64,000 nucleotides of DNA from Azospirillum sp. 412522 (GCF_019805165.1 NZ_RWIJ01000018.1:28243-92242); one strand, 5' to 3'; shown: positions 53,658 to 62,373, counted from the stretch's first letter. The notes: generated by a model from the sequence alone, not told the origin. A program made the numbers and translations.

Positions 53658-53766
53658 TTCGCAGATGCGAAGGTCAAGCTTTGGCGAAATGCGAAGCAAT
53701 CTCAATGATCTTCGCAAAATGCGAAGGACGAATATATCCTTGCATTGGGAATAGATCGATTTCGCA
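53658..53766. promoter_or_regulatory. cluster of TTCGCA/TGCGAA palindromes
   Basis: Sites: TTCGCAGATGCGAA at 53658-53671 (2-bp centre); a degenerate TTGGCG...ATGCGAA at 53681-53695; TTCGCAAAATGCGAA at 53711-53725 (3-bp centre); and a half-site TTTCGCA at 53760-53766. They fill the A+T-rich gap before the chemoreceptor gene and look like several operators for one regulator. The regulator is not identified. Confidence 0.65.
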
Positions 53767-53893
53767 GGATAAAAAAACAACTCGGCGTTAAGGGTCCCTT
53801 GGCATTGTTCTTGTAGGCTGCCTCGCTGACAACCGGTCGCATGAAAGGCCGGGCCACCGCCAGCAGTCGGGTCAGAAGACGAGGTTCCCAGTC

Positions 53894-55957
53894 ATGAACG
53901 ACAATCGCCAAACCCAGCCGATCCCGGCTCGGCCGGCCAAGGCCGGCCCCTTCGCCAATCTGCGCACGGCGACCAAGATCTACACCGGCTTCGGGGTGAC
54001 GCTGGCGCTGCTGGTCGGGCTGGGGGCGGTGTCATGGAGCGGCCTGCGGTCGAGCGACGACGCGCTCCGCCGCTATGCGGGGCAGTCGCATGTCGCCATG
54101 GCGGTGGCGGAGGCCGACACCCACATGGCCGACGCCCTGGGGGCGGCGGAGAGGTTCGTGTCCAGCGGGTCGGCCGCGGTGGCGGACCGCTTCCGCGGCG
54201 ACGTCGACAAGTTCCGCCAGAAGCTGGAGTCCGCCACCGCGCGGATGACCAGCGGGCCCGACCTTCAGGCGGCTCAGGAGATCGCCACCCTGCAACAGAC
54301 GCTGACCGGCGGCTTCGACCGGCTGGTCGCCGCGCGGACGGAGCGCGATTCGATCGTCGCGTCGGTGGTGAACACGCTGGGCGCCGACATCCGCCGCACG
54401 CTGAGCGAGACCGTCAAGGCGGAGAAGGGCGGCGGCGACCTGGACCGCACGGTGCGGGCCGCCGACGTCAGCGAACAGTTCCTGCTGGTCCGCGTGCTGG
54501 TCGCCCGCTTCGTGGCGGAGACCAAGGCCGAGGATCTGGTCCGCATCCGCAAGGATCTGGCCGACATGACGGCGAAGGCCGGCACGTTGCGCGACGGCAT
54601 GGCCGACGGCCCGGTCAGGGCCAAGCTGTCGGACGCGGTCGCCAAGCTTCCCGCCTACGGCGCCGGGATCGACCGCATCGCGGTGCTGAGCGAACAGCTC
54701 CAGTCGCTGAACAGCGAGACGCTGGGCAGGGCCGGCAAGGAGATCGGCGACAAGATCGGGCTGATCCGCTCGCATTCCGCCGAATTCCTGTCGCAGCTGG
54801 AGGTCACCGCCGCCGCCGAGGTGGCTTCGGCGGAGGGCCGCGGCAGCCTGGTGACGGTCGTCGCGGTTCTGCTCGGCCTGCTGCTGGCCTGGGCGATCTC
54901 GCGGGCGATCACCCGGCCGCTCGGCACCATCACGCGGGAGATGGGGCGGCTGGCGGAGGGCGACCTGACGGTGACCGTCACCCACGACGACCGCCGCGAC
55001 GAGATCGGCGCGCTGGCCCGCGCGCTCCAGATCTTCAAGACGAATGCGGTTGAGATGGAGCGGATGCGCAGGGCGCAGGAGGAGAGCGAGCGGCAGGCCG
55101 CCGCACAGCGCCGCCAGACGATGATGCAGATGGCCGACACCTTCGAGAGCACGGTGAAGGGCATCGTCGATACCGTCGCCAGCGCCGCCACCGGCATGCG
55201 CGACGCCGCCACCGCGCTGACCGCCACCGCCCAGGAGGCGAGCGAGCGCTCGCTGCTGGTGGCGTCGGCCTCCGAGCAGGCCTCGGCCAACGTGCAGACC
55301 GTCGCCACCGCGACGGAGGAGCTGTCGGCCTCCATCTCTGAGATCGGGCAGCAGGTGGAGAACTCCACCCGCATCGCCACCCAGGCGGTGGCCGACGCCG
55401 ACGGCGCCGACCGCACCATGCGCGACCTCGTCTCCGCCGCCGAGCAGATCGGCGCGGTGGTGGAGCTGATCAGCGGCATCGCCGCCCAGACCAACCTGCT
55501 GGCGCTCAACGCGACCATCGAGGCGGCCCGCGCCGGCGAGGCCGGCAAGGGCTTCGCCGTGGTGGCGAGCGAGGTGAAGGCGCTGGCCAGCCAGACCGCG
55601 CGCGCCACCGACGAGATCCAGGCCAAGGTCCAGGAAATCCAGCAGACCACCGGCGGCGCGCAGAGGGCGATCGGCAGCATCGGCAAGACCATCGGCCACA
55701 TGAGCGAGATCACCACCGCCATCGCCGCCGCCATTGAGGAGCAGGCCGCCGCCACCCGCGAGATCGCCTCCAGCGTCACCCAGGCGGCCCAGGGCACCGA
55801 GGAGGTGTCGAGCAACATCGCCGGCGTCAGCACCGCCGTCCACGAGACCGGCGACGCCGCCGGCCGCGTCCACGGCACGTCGCAGGACCTGGCCACCGAG
55901 GCCGAGCGCCTGCGGCGCGAGGTCGGGACCTTCATCGCGACGGTGCGGGCGGCGTAG
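53894..55957 (+). CDS. methyl-accepting chemotaxis protein
   Basis: A 687-residue chemoreceptor. TM1 is ~31-50, and a periplasmic all-helical domain of ~265 residues, long enough for a helical bimodular (HBM-like) ligand domain, follows. TM2 is ~317-337, HAMP ~338-395 (PLGTITREMGRLAEGDLTVTV), and the signalling domain ~430-680 holds the tip motif ISGIAAQTNLLALNATIEAARAGEAGKGFAVVASEVK. Methylation helices flank it. No C-terminal CheR/CheB tether. Start ATG 53894, GAGG upstream. It stands alone, with unusual repeats in the promoter region. Ligand unknown. Confidence 0.95.
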   Translation: MNDNRQTQPIPARPAKAGPFANLRTATKIYTGFGVTLALLVGLGAVSWSGLRSSDDALRRYAGQSHVAMAVAEADTHMADALGAAERFVSSGSAAVADRFRGDVDKFRQKLESATARMTSGPDLQAAQEIATLQQTLTGGFDRLVAARTERDSIVASVVNTLGADIRRTLSETVKAEKGGGDLDRTVRAADVSEQFLLVRVLVARFVAETKAEDLVRIRKDLADMTAKAGTLRDGMADGPVRAKLSDAVAKLPAYGAGIDRIAVLSEQLQSLNSETLGRAGKEIGDKIGLIRSHSAEFLSQLEVTAAAEVASAEGRGSLVTVVAVLLGLLLAWAISRAITRPLGTITREMGRLAEGDLTVTVTHDDRRDEIGALARALQIFKTNAVEMERMRRAQEESERQAAAQRRQTMMQMADTFESTVKGIVDTVASAATGMRDAATALTATAQEASERSLLVASASEQASANVQTVATATEELSASISEIGQQVENSTRIATQAVADADGADRTMRDLVSAAEQIGAVVELISGIAAQTNLLALNATIEAARAGEAGKGFAVVASEVKALASQTARATDEIQAKVQEIQQTTGGAQRAIGSIGKTIGHMSEITTAIAAAIEEQAAATREIASSVTQAAQGTEEVSSNIAGVSTAVHETGDAAGRVHGTSQDLATEAERLRREVGTFIATVRAA

Positions 55958-55980
55958 GGTTCAAGGGTTCAAGGGTGCAG

Positions 55981-56090
55981 GGAGAGGGTTAGGGTGAGGA
56001 GGATAGGTGGCGAGGAGTCTCGGGATAGCCACGCGATGCATCCCCCTCACCCCGACCCTCTCCCCGGGGGGGAGAGGGGGAATGTCGGCC
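55981..56090 (+). repeat. C-rich hairpin repeat (encodes a C-terminal tail)
   Basis: A repeat copy with GGAGAGGGTTAGGGTGAGG on the left and CCCTCTCCCC-GGGGGGAGAGGG on the right. It forms the last ~30 codons and the stop of the ATPase gene at 55989 and lies 25 bp after the chemoreceptor stop. Confidence 0.75.
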
Positions 56091-56831
56091 GTTCTCCGCG
56101 GGGAGGAAGACCGGCACGACGGCTTCGACCTGCCCGGCGACCCGGGTGCGGTGGATGGGGATGCCGTAGAGGCGGGCGAGGTTGGCTTCGCTCATGACGG
56201 CGTCCGCCGGACCCTGGAGATGCTCCTCCACCCCCATCATCAGCAGCGCCTCGTCGGCGACGCACAGCGCATGCTGGGGCAGGTGGGTGCTGAACAGGAT
56301 GGCGTGCCGACCGTCGCGGCGCAGCCGCTCGATGACCTTCAGCAGCAGCGCCTGGTTGGCGAGGTCGAGCGCCGAGGCCGGCTCGTCGAGGATCAGCAGG
56401 TCGGCCCCCGTCACCAGGGCGCGCGCCAGCATGACGATCTGCCGCTCGCCGCCCGACAGGCGGCTGAACGGACGCTCGGCGAAGCGCAGGCCGTCGACCT
56501 GGGCCAATGCCTCCTCCGCCGCGCGGTAGTCGGCGCGGTTGGGCGCGCCGAACAGGCCGATCCGCCGCGCCCGCCCCATCACCACCACGTCGAGGCAGCG
56601 GTAGGGCACCGTGTCGCCGATCGACTGCGAGACGTAGCCGATGGCGGCCGGGGCGCGGCGGCGACCCTCGGCCAGCGGCAGCAGCCCGGCCAGCGCGCGG
56701 ATCAGCGTGGTCTTGCCGCGGCCGTTGGGGCCGAGCACGGCGAGGCAGCGGCCGGCTGCGAGGTCGAGGCCGAGATGGCGGAAGATCCACCGCTCGCCGC
56801 GCCGCACCCCGGCATCCTCAAGCCCGATCAT
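55989..56831 (-). CDS. iron/siderophore ABC transporter ATPase (FecE/FhuC-like)
   Basis: A 280-residue ATPase. Walker A is LGPNGRGKTTLIRAL, signature LSGGERQIVMLARAL, Walker B LLILDEPASALD, and switch His is in FSTHLP. Partner of the permease with which its ATG 56831 overlaps (ATGA). The C-terminal ~30 residues (after AENGRHS) are translated repeat sequence, rich in Pro, Arg and Gly, and are not part of the fold; the gene probably once ended earlier. The transporter drives uptake through TonB receptor, binding protein and permease encoded upstream. Confidence 0.92.
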   Translation of the reverse strand: MIGLEDAGVRRGERWIFRHLGLDLAAGRCLAVLGPNGRGKTTLIRALAGLLPLAEGRRRAPAAIGYVSQSIGDTVPYRCLDVVVMGRARRIGLFGAPNRADYRAAEEALAQVDGLRFAERPFSRLSGGERQIVMLARALVTGADLLILDEPASALDLANQALLLKVIERLRRDGRHAILFSTHLPQHALCVADEALLMMGVEEHLQGPADAVMSEANLARLYGIPIHRTRVAGQVEAVVPVFLPAENGRHSPSPPRGEGRGEGDASRGYPETPRHLSSSP

Positions 56832-57895
56832 TCGCCCATCTCCTGCTTCTGCCGGCGCCGCAGCAGCAGCGCGAAGATCGGGGCGCCGACGATGGCGGTC
56901 AGCACGCCGAGCGGGATTTCCGCCGTGGTCGCCGTGCGGGCGATGGTGTCGATCAGCAGCAGGTAGGCCCCGCCCATCAGCGCCGAGGCCGGGATCAGGA
57001 TGCGGTGGTCGGAGCCGACCAGCAGCCGGGCGAAATGGGGAACCACCAGCCCGACCCAGCCGATCACGCCGGAGAAGGCCACCACCGTCGCCTCGACCAG
57101 CGCCACCGCGGCGAAGATCAGCCAGCGGTCGCGCTCCACCCGGACGCCCAGCATGCGGGCGTCGTCCTCGCCCAGCGACAGCAGGTTGATGCGGAAGCGC
57201 ATCGCCCAGATCGCCAGCAGCCCGGCCAGGATCACCGGCACCGCCAGCAGGGCTTGGCGCCAGCCGGAGGCGGCGAAGCTGCCCATCAGCCAGAAGACGA
57301 TGGCCGGCAGCGAGCTGTCGGGGTCGGCGACGAACTGCGCCATCGACACCAGCGCGCTGAACAGCGCCGACACCACGACGCCGGTCAGCACCACGGTGAC
57401 GACGCCGCTGCGCCCGTCGATGCGGGCGAGCAGGCCGACCAGCAGCAGGGCGGCGCAGCCGGCGACGAAGGACAGCCCGACCAGCGCGGCTCCCGACAGG
57501 CCGAGCAGGATCGCCACCGCCCCGCCGAGCGAGGCGCCCGACGACACGCCGAGGATGTGCGGCGACACCAGCGGATTGCGGAAGACGCCCTGTAGGGCGG
57601 CGCCGCACAGCGCCAGACCGGCGCCGCAGGCCGCCGCCATCAGCACGCGCGGCAGGCGGACGAGCAGGACGATGCGTTCCTGGAGCGAACTCCAGTCGGC
57701 CTCCAGGCCGCCCGGCAGCAGTTGCGCCGCGACGATGCGCAGCGCCGTGACCGGCGGGATGGAGAGGCGGCCGGCGCACAGCGCCACCAGCATCATCGCC
57801 AGCAGCCCAACCGCCATCGCCGCCAGCAGCCAGGGCCGGCCGGGCAGGAAGGCGGCAGGGCTGGAGACGGCGTCAGGGGCCGACGATGCGGTCAT
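56828..57895 (-). CDS. FecCD-family iron/siderophore ABC permease
   Basis: A 355-residue inner-membrane protein with about ten helices. RLPRVLMAAACGAGLALCGAALQGVFRNPLVSPHILGVSSGASLGG is the typical coupling region near residue 90. LGEDDARMLGVRVERDRW is the cytoplasmic loop to the ATPase, and SGVIGWVGLVVPHFARLLVGSDHR lies near the C-terminus. Only one permease gene, so it works as a homodimer, as in BtuC-type importers. Starts inside the end of the binding-protein gene (23-bp overlap). Confidence 0.94.
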   Translation of the reverse strand: MTASSAPDAVSSPAAFLPGRPWLLAAMAVGLLAMMLVALCAGRLSIPPVTALRIVAAQLLPGGLEADWSSLQERIVLLVRLPRVLMAAACGAGLALCGAALQGVFRNPLVSPHILGVSSGASLGGAVAILLGLSGAALVGLSFVAGCAALLLVGLLARIDGRSGVVTVVLTGVVVSALFSALVSMAQFVADPDSSLPAIVFWLMGSFAASGWRQALLAVPVILAGLLAIWAMRFRINLLSLGEDDARMLGVRVERDRWLIFAAVALVEATVVAFSGVIGWVGLVVPHFARLLVGSDHRILIPASALMGGAYLLLIDTIARTATTAEIPLGVLTAIVGAPIFALLLRRRQKQEMGE

Positions 57896-58976
57896 AGTTC
57901 AGCGTCCCCTTGTTGACGTCGGCCAGCAGCAGCCGGTCGATCTCGGCGTCGGTCGGCTCGGAGCCATAGACCAGCCCGATGCCGCGCCGCACCTCGGCCC
58001 GCATCTCGTAGCCGTTGGCGTCTGGGTGGAACAGCTTGGCCAGCCACAGCCAGAACAGAGGGTTCTCGGCGTTCGGCGGCTCCCAGCGGAAGGCGCCGAC
58101 CGGCACCTTGTAGACCCGCCCCGCCTTCGCCGCGGCGGTGCCGGACAGCAGCGGGTCGCTGCGGATGTCGGCCGGCTGCAAATCGCGGTCGGCGCTGTTC
58201 AGCAGGATCACCTCCGGGTCCCAGATCATGATCTGCTCGGCGGTGACGGTGATCGAGCCGCTGCGCCCGGCGGCGAGGTTGCGGCCGCCGGCCGCGGCGA
58301 TGGCGAAATCGGTCGGCGTCCCCTTCCCCGTCACCACCAGATGGCCGGCGAGCCTGGAGAGGAACAGCACCGTCGGCGCCTTGCCGGCGGCGTCTCCGTC
58401 CGGGCGGCGGATGCGGGCCAGCACCTCGTCCCGCCAGCCGATCAGGGCCTCGGCCCGTTCGGGGTGCCCGGTCAGGCCGGCCATCAGCCGGATGTTGCGG
58501 CGGGTGGTCTCCTCGTCGCCATAGACGACCAGCGCGGTCTTCAGCCCGGCCTCGGCCAGCGGCGAGACGATTTGCGGCCCCAGTTCGCCCCGTTGCAGCA
58601 CGAGGTCGGGCTCCAGGGCGGCGATGGCCTCGACATTCGGCATGAAGGCCGACTTGCCGGCGCTGAGCAGCGAGGCGGGAAGCCGGTTCAGCCGGGGAAA
58701 CAGCCGGCCGAGCAGGCCGCCCTTCGCCACCTCGCCCACCGTCTGGTGCATGCCGACCAGCCGGTCGGCCGAGCGGTCGGCGGCGACCACCGTCGGAGCC
58801 GACGGGGCGGGAAGCGCCACGATCCGCTCCGCCGGCTTCGGCAGGACGATTTCGTTGCCGGCGAGGTCGGTGGTGCGGATCTCCGCCGCCCTACTCTCCG
58901 CCGCTCTGGCCGGGCCGGGCGACAGGGCCAGCAGCAGAGCGGCGGCGGCCAGGGCGGAGGGCGGGATCAGGCGCAT
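57873..58976 (-). CDS. iron/siderophore periplasmic binding protein
   Basis: A 367-residue class III binding protein. A signal peptide (LAAAALLLALSPGPARA) precedes a domain beginning TTDLAGNEIVLPKPAERIVALP. NVEAIAALEPDLVLQRGE is the hinge region, and the second lobe has GGRNLAAGRSGSITVTAEQIMIWDPEVILLN. Ligand could be ferric siderophore or cobalamin; the Fur-box-like site and receptor type favour iron. Its ATG overlaps the receptor stop in TGATG, and its end overlaps the permease, so the whole set is one operon. Confidence 0.92.
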   Translation of the reverse strand: MRLIPPSALAAAALLLALSPGPARAAESRAAEIRTTDLAGNEIVLPKPAERIVALPAPSAPTVVAADRSADRLVGMHQTVGEVAKGGLLGRLFPRLNRLPASLLSAGKSAFMPNVEAIAALEPDLVLQRGELGPQIVSPLAEAGLKTALVVYGDEETTRRNIRLMAGLTGHPERAEALIGWRDEVLARIRRPDGDAAGKAPTVLFLSRLAGHLVVTGKGTPTDFAIAAAGGRNLAAGRSGSITVTAEQIMIWDPEVILLNSADRDLQPADIRSDPLLSGTAAAKAGRVYKVPVGAFRWEPPNAENPLFWLWLAKLFHPDANGYEMRAEVRRGIGLVYGSEPTDAEIDRLLLADVNKGTLNYDRIVGP

Positions 58977-61111
58977 CAGAAGCTGACCCGGGTCTGGAAC
59001 ACCGCCTGCAGCGGTTCGCCGATGGCGACGCCGAGGTTGTTGACCGCCGAGGTGTAGTAGGTCTTGTCGAAGATGTTCTTGACGTTGACCTGGAAGCTGA
59101 CCGGCGTGCCGTGGACATCGGTGTCGTAGGCGGCGAAGGCGTCGGCGACGACGTAGGAGGGCAGGTAGAAGCTGTTGGCGGCATCGCCGGCGCGCTTGCC
59201 GGCATAGCGGGCGCCGCCGCCGATCCGCAGCGCATTGCTGCCCAGCACCGGGCCGAGGTCATGGGTGACGAACAGCGAGGCGGTGCTGCGGGCGACGTTG
59301 GCCAGCCGGTTGCCCTGGTAGAGCGGATCCTTGGTCACCTGGGCGTCGAGCAGGCTGTAGCTGCCGATGACGCTCCAGCCCGGCGCCACCTCGCCGGCGA
59401 CGTCCAGCTCGAAGCCGCGCGAGCGCACGGAGCCGGCGGTGCGGTTGACGGTGAGGCCGTTGACCACCTCGGAATAGAGCACGTTGCGCTTGCGCAGGTC
59501 GAACAAGGCTGCGGTGGCGGTCAGGCCGCGGGCGAGCTCGACCTTGGCGCCGACCTCGTAGGCGTCGCCCTCCTCCGGCGGCAGGGCGCCGAGATAGCTG
59601 GAGATCGAGGAGTTCGGGCGGAAGCTCTGGCTCCAGCTGGCATAGACCGACGCGTCGGGCGTGACCTTGTAGACGACGCCGGCGCGGGGCACGAGCTTGC
59701 CGTCCTGCACGTCGGTGTTGGCGCGGAAGGGCCGGCCGCGGCCGGCATACTGGTCGTAATACTGGTAGCGCAGGCCGCCCAGCACGATCCAGCGGTCGCC
59801 CAGCTCGATCGAATCCTGGGCATAGACCGAAGAGGTCTCCAGCCGTTCGGTCTGGTCGCTGTCGGTCGCCACCACGTTGCGGCTGATCGGGAGACGGCCG
59901 TAGACCGGCCGGTAGATATTGAAGGTATTGGAAGTCGGGCCGCGGATCAGGTCGGTGCGCAACGTGTCGCTGTAGTCGTAGGAGGCGCCGAACAGCAGCT
60001 GGTGGCGCAGGCCGGCGAAAGTCACCTTGCCGTTGAGGTCGGCGCGGACCGCATGGACGTCGACGTTGGAATCCTGGGTGGCGTCGGCGCGCCGGGTCAG
60101 CACGCCGGTGCGGGCGTTGTAGGCGGTGACGCGCGCCTGGTCGTCCTTGTACCAGTTGTGGCTGTAGGCGTAGTTGGCGCTGACGGACCAGTCGGAATCG
60201 ATCTTGTGGCTGATGCCGATGCGGGCGAGATGGGTGAAGCCGCTGGTCACGTTGTAGGGTTCGTCGAAGCGTTCCCGCCTCGACACCGGCACCGCCTTGC
60301 CGGTCGCGGTGTCGAAGATGGTGCCGCGGTCGAACGGCACCTGATAGCGGGTGTATTCGTAGCCGAGCGTGACCGTGGTGTCCTCGCCGTACCAGGCGAG
60401 GGACGGGGCGACGGTCTTCTGCCGGACGCGGCCGAAATTGCGCCAATAGGCGGTGTCCTGGATGTCGCCGACGAAGCGGTAGGCGAGGTTGGAGCCGGCG
60501 CCCAGCGGCCCGGTGACGTCGAGCTGCCCGCCGCCGCCGCCGAAGCTGCTGCCCCAGGCCTGGGCCTCGCCGCGCTGGGTCAGTTCAGGGGTCTTGCTGA
60601 CGACGTTCACCAGCCCGCCGGGATCGAGGATGCCGTAGAGCATCGAGGCCGGACCCTTGAGGACCTCGACGCGGTCGGCCCCGGCGGTGAAGCTGCGCGG
60701 CATCGCCGTCCGCAGGCCGTCGCGCATGGTCGAGCCGTCGCGGTTGTCGCCGAAGCCGCGTTTCATGAAGGCGTCCTGGGTGCCGCCCAGCGTGTTGCCC
60801 TGGGTGACGCCGCTGACGTTCGCCAGCGCCTCGTCGAGGGTGCGCGCGGCCTGGTCCTTGAGGACGGGGGCTGCCACCACGCTGACCGCCTGCGGCACGT
60901 CGAGCAGCGGCGTGTCGGTTCCGGTGGCGAGCGACGTGCGCTTGGGCTGGTAGCCGTCGGTCGCGGCTCCCTTGCCGATCAAGGTGATCGGGGCGAGTTC
61001 CAGGGCCGCTCCGCTCGTTCCGGGAGGATTGTCTTCGGCCTGGGCCGTCGTGGCGCTCGTGGAGGCAATGGCTGCGCAAGCAATGCACGCGATTAGTTTC
61101 AAGGACTCCAC
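58976..61111 (-). CDS. TonB-dependent siderophore receptor
   Basis: A 711-residue outer-membrane receptor. A signal peptide (LIACIACAAIASTSATTAQA) is followed by the plug domain with LDVPQAVSVVAAPVLKDQ and SGVTQGNTLGGTQDAFMKRGFGDN, and VEVLKGPASMLYGILDPGGLVNVVSKTP. The 22-strand barrel ends in a strand closing with Phe (QTRVSF), as usual. This is the TonB-siderophore subgroup, like ferric-hydroxamate and catecholate receptors. GTG 61111 is chosen as start: GGGGGAAGG lies upstream and the signal peptide follows directly. The open frame to 61291 is not likely coding. First gene of the operon. Confidence 0.93.
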   Translation of the reverse strand: MESLKLIACIACAAIASTSATTAQAEDNPPGTSGAALELAPITLIGKGAATDGYQPKRTSLATGTDTPLLDVPQAVSVVAAPVLKDQAARTLDEALANVSGVTQGNTLGGTQDAFMKRGFGDNRDGSTMRDGLRTAMPRSFTAGADRVEVLKGPASMLYGILDPGGLVNVVSKTPELTQRGEAQAWGSSFGGGGGQLDVTGPLGAGSNLAYRFVGDIQDTAYWRNFGRVRQKTVAPSLAWYGEDTTVTLGYEYTRYQVPFDRGTIFDTATGKAVPVSRRERFDEPYNVTSGFTHLARIGISHKIDSDWSVSANYAYSHNWYKDDQARVTAYNARTGVLTRRADATQDSNVDVHAVRADLNGKVTFAGLRHQLLFGASYDYSDTLRTDLIRGPTSNTFNIYRPVYGRLPISRNVVATDSDQTERLETSSVYAQDSIELGDRWIVLGGLRYQYYDQYAGRGRPFRANTDVQDGKLVPRAGVVYKVTPDASVYASWSQSFRPNSSISSYLGALPPEEGDAYEVGAKVELARGLTATAALFDLRKRNVLYSEVVNGLTVNRTAGSVRSRGFELDVAGEVAPGWSVIGSYSLLDAQVTKDPLYQGNRLANVARSTASLFVTHDLGPVLGSNALRIGGGARYAGKRAGDAANSFYLPSYVVADAFAAYDTDVHGTPVSFQVNVKNIFDKTYYTSAVNNLGVAIGEPLQAVFQTRVSF

Positions 61112-61233
61112 GCGACGACCTTCCCCCGGCTTTGTCGATCCGATGGAAACCGGGGAGCGCGGCCCGGCGAACTGGCGGCGGGGACGCTCCACGATTTCCT
61201 TCGGATGCGAATAAACCAAAATGGGTAGTCGAT

Positions 61234-61252
61234 GCAAATAATTATCAATAGC
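61234..61252. promoter_or_regulatory. Fur-box-like sequence upstream of the receptor operon
   Basis: Read on the minus strand it is GCTATTGATAATTATTTGC, matching the classic 19-bp Fur box at 14 positions by my count. It lies 123 bp upstream of the receptor GTG, in the most A+T-rich patch of the gap. It suggests iron repression by Fur or a relative. Confidence 0.65.
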
Positions 61253-61307
61253 GTTGTTTGAGGGTCCAGCGAAGTGTTGAAGGCTCGCCAAGGACCTGAT
61301 TATGCGG

Positions 61308-61787
61308 TCAGCCCAGCGTCTGGCGGACCCACGCGACCAGCGCCGGCAAGGGCATGGCGCCGGCGGTGCGGGCGATCTCGCGGCCGTGACGGACCAGGAC
61401 CAGCGACGGGATGCTGCGGATGCCGAAGCGGCCGGCGAGGTCGGGAGAGGCCTCCGTGTCGATCTTGGCGAGGCGGACCCGGGGTTCGAGCTGGGCCGCG
61501 GCCTGGGCGAAGACGGGAGCCATCGCGCGGCAGGGGCCGCACCAGTCGGCCCAGAAGTCGATCAGCAGCGGCAGGTCGCCCTTCTCGGCATGGGCGGCGA
61601 AGCGGCGGGCGTCGAGCGCCACCGGCTTGCCTTCGAACAGCGCCTTGCCGCAGCGGCCGCATTTGCCGCCGCCGAGCCGGGCCGGCGGTACGCGGTTCAG
61701 CGTGTCGCAATGCGGGCAGGCGACATGCAGGCTGTCGGTGCCTGTGGATGACGGGCCGGCTGTGGAAGAATTGGCGGTGGGCGGCAT
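61308..61787 (-). CDS. trxC: thioredoxin 2 (TrxC-type, zinc-binding)
   Basis: A 159-residue cytoplasmic disulphide reductase. The N-terminal zinc domain has Cys24 and Cys27 (CPHC) and Cys43 and Cys46 (CGRC). The thioredoxin fold has LIDFWADWCGPCRAM, with the active site at residues 82-86. IDTEASPDLAGRFGIRSIPSL contains the cis-proline. ATG 61787 has AAGGAT upstream. TrxC proteins are often induced by oxidative stress; here it lies upstream of the iron operon and shares the 196-bp gap with its promoter. Confidence 0.94.
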   Translation of the reverse strand: MPPTANSSTAGPSSTGTDSLHVACPHCDTLNRVPPARLGGGKCGRCGKALFEGKPVALDARRFAAHAEKGDLPLLIDFWADWCGPCRAMAPVFAQAAAQLEPRVRLAKIDTEASPDLAGRFGIRSIPSLVLVRHGREIARTAGAMPLPALVAWVRQTLG

Positions 61788-61870
61788 GGCGAGGATCCTT
61801 TTCCCGGTCCCTGGCAGCGGTTCCACCGTCGATGTATGGGCGCGCAGGCCCCCGCTCAAGAAGGGCGGGA

Positions 61871-62125
61871 CTACTCCCGCCGGTCCATCAGGCCTTCCAG
61901 CTTTGCGAAATCCACATATTGCGCCGGCCGGTCCTTCAACAGGTCCGGGGCCGCCTGGGCGTTCTCCCGGGCGCATTCGGCGACGTAGCGGGCCAAGAGG
62001 TCGCGCATGACCTCGGCCAAGGGCGTCTGCCGCTGGCGTGCGTAATTCTTGGCGACATCTTTGACTCTGCGGTCAACGCGCAAAGAGATCGTCGCCTTCT
62101 TTGGATGAAATGGATCTCCGATCAT
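61871..62125 (-). CDS. short ribbon-helix-helix-like protein
   Basis: An 84-residue protein with a basic N-terminus and HPKKATISLRVDRRVKDVAKNYARQRQTPLAEVMRDLLARYV. The strand (ATISLRVD) and two helices look like the MetJ/Arc ribbon-helix-helix fold of small DNA-binding proteins, including antitoxins and plasmid copy-control proteins. The C-terminal part (APDLLKDRPAQYVDFAKLEGLMDRRE) has no obvious fold. I start at ATG 62125 with GGGGGA upstream; the frame remains open to 62422. No toxin gene is adjacent. Assignment is by pattern only. Confidence 0.6.
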   Translation of the reverse strand: MIGDPFHPKKATISLRVDRRVKDVAKNYARQRQTPLAEVMRDLLARYVAECARENAQAAPDLLKDRPAQYVDFAKLEGLMDRRE

Positions 62126-62256
62126 GACGATCCCCCACCGATCCTGCCAATCTACATGAATTGGCCTCGTCATTTGGATATGCCGGATCGGCGGTGGACA
62201 CAAGGATCCATGGGCGGACCGGCGATAAAACTTGGGGATGATAAGTTGTGAATTTG

Positions 62257-62373
62257 TGTGGATAAAATTTCCGCCGGTTTTCTTCTCCACAGAATCTGTG
62301 GATAGATGTGTGCGCAATTCCCGAACAGAATCATCCGCACCCTTCCGGCCGGCCTGTCCGGTCTGTGGATGAG
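62257..62373. other. cluster of DnaA-box-like sequences
   Basis: TGTGGATAA at 62257-62265 is a perfect DnaA box. TGTGGATAG (62297-62305) and TTCTCCACA (62283-62291) each differ by one base, and TGTGGATGA (62365-62373) by two. The second and third form a TCCACAGA-A-TCTGTGGA palindrome. The surrounding stretch is A+T-rich for this genome. No initiator gene is adjacent, so this could be a DnaA-regulated promoter, a titration site or a cryptic origin. Confidence 0.45.

Noticed and set aside
53702..53911. 69-codon minus-strand frame in the chemoreceptor promoter region
   Set aside because: It covers the operator-like palindromes, has no recognisable domain or ribosome-binding site and runs into the chemoreceptor start.
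61112..61307. Cobalamin riboswitch before the TonB receptor
   Set aside because: I could not find a B12-box-like sequence; the region has a Fur-like site instead.
62257..62373. Definite chromosomal replication origin
   Set aside because: Too few boxes, no dnaA, hemE, parAB or rpmH-type neighbours; kept only as a box cluster.
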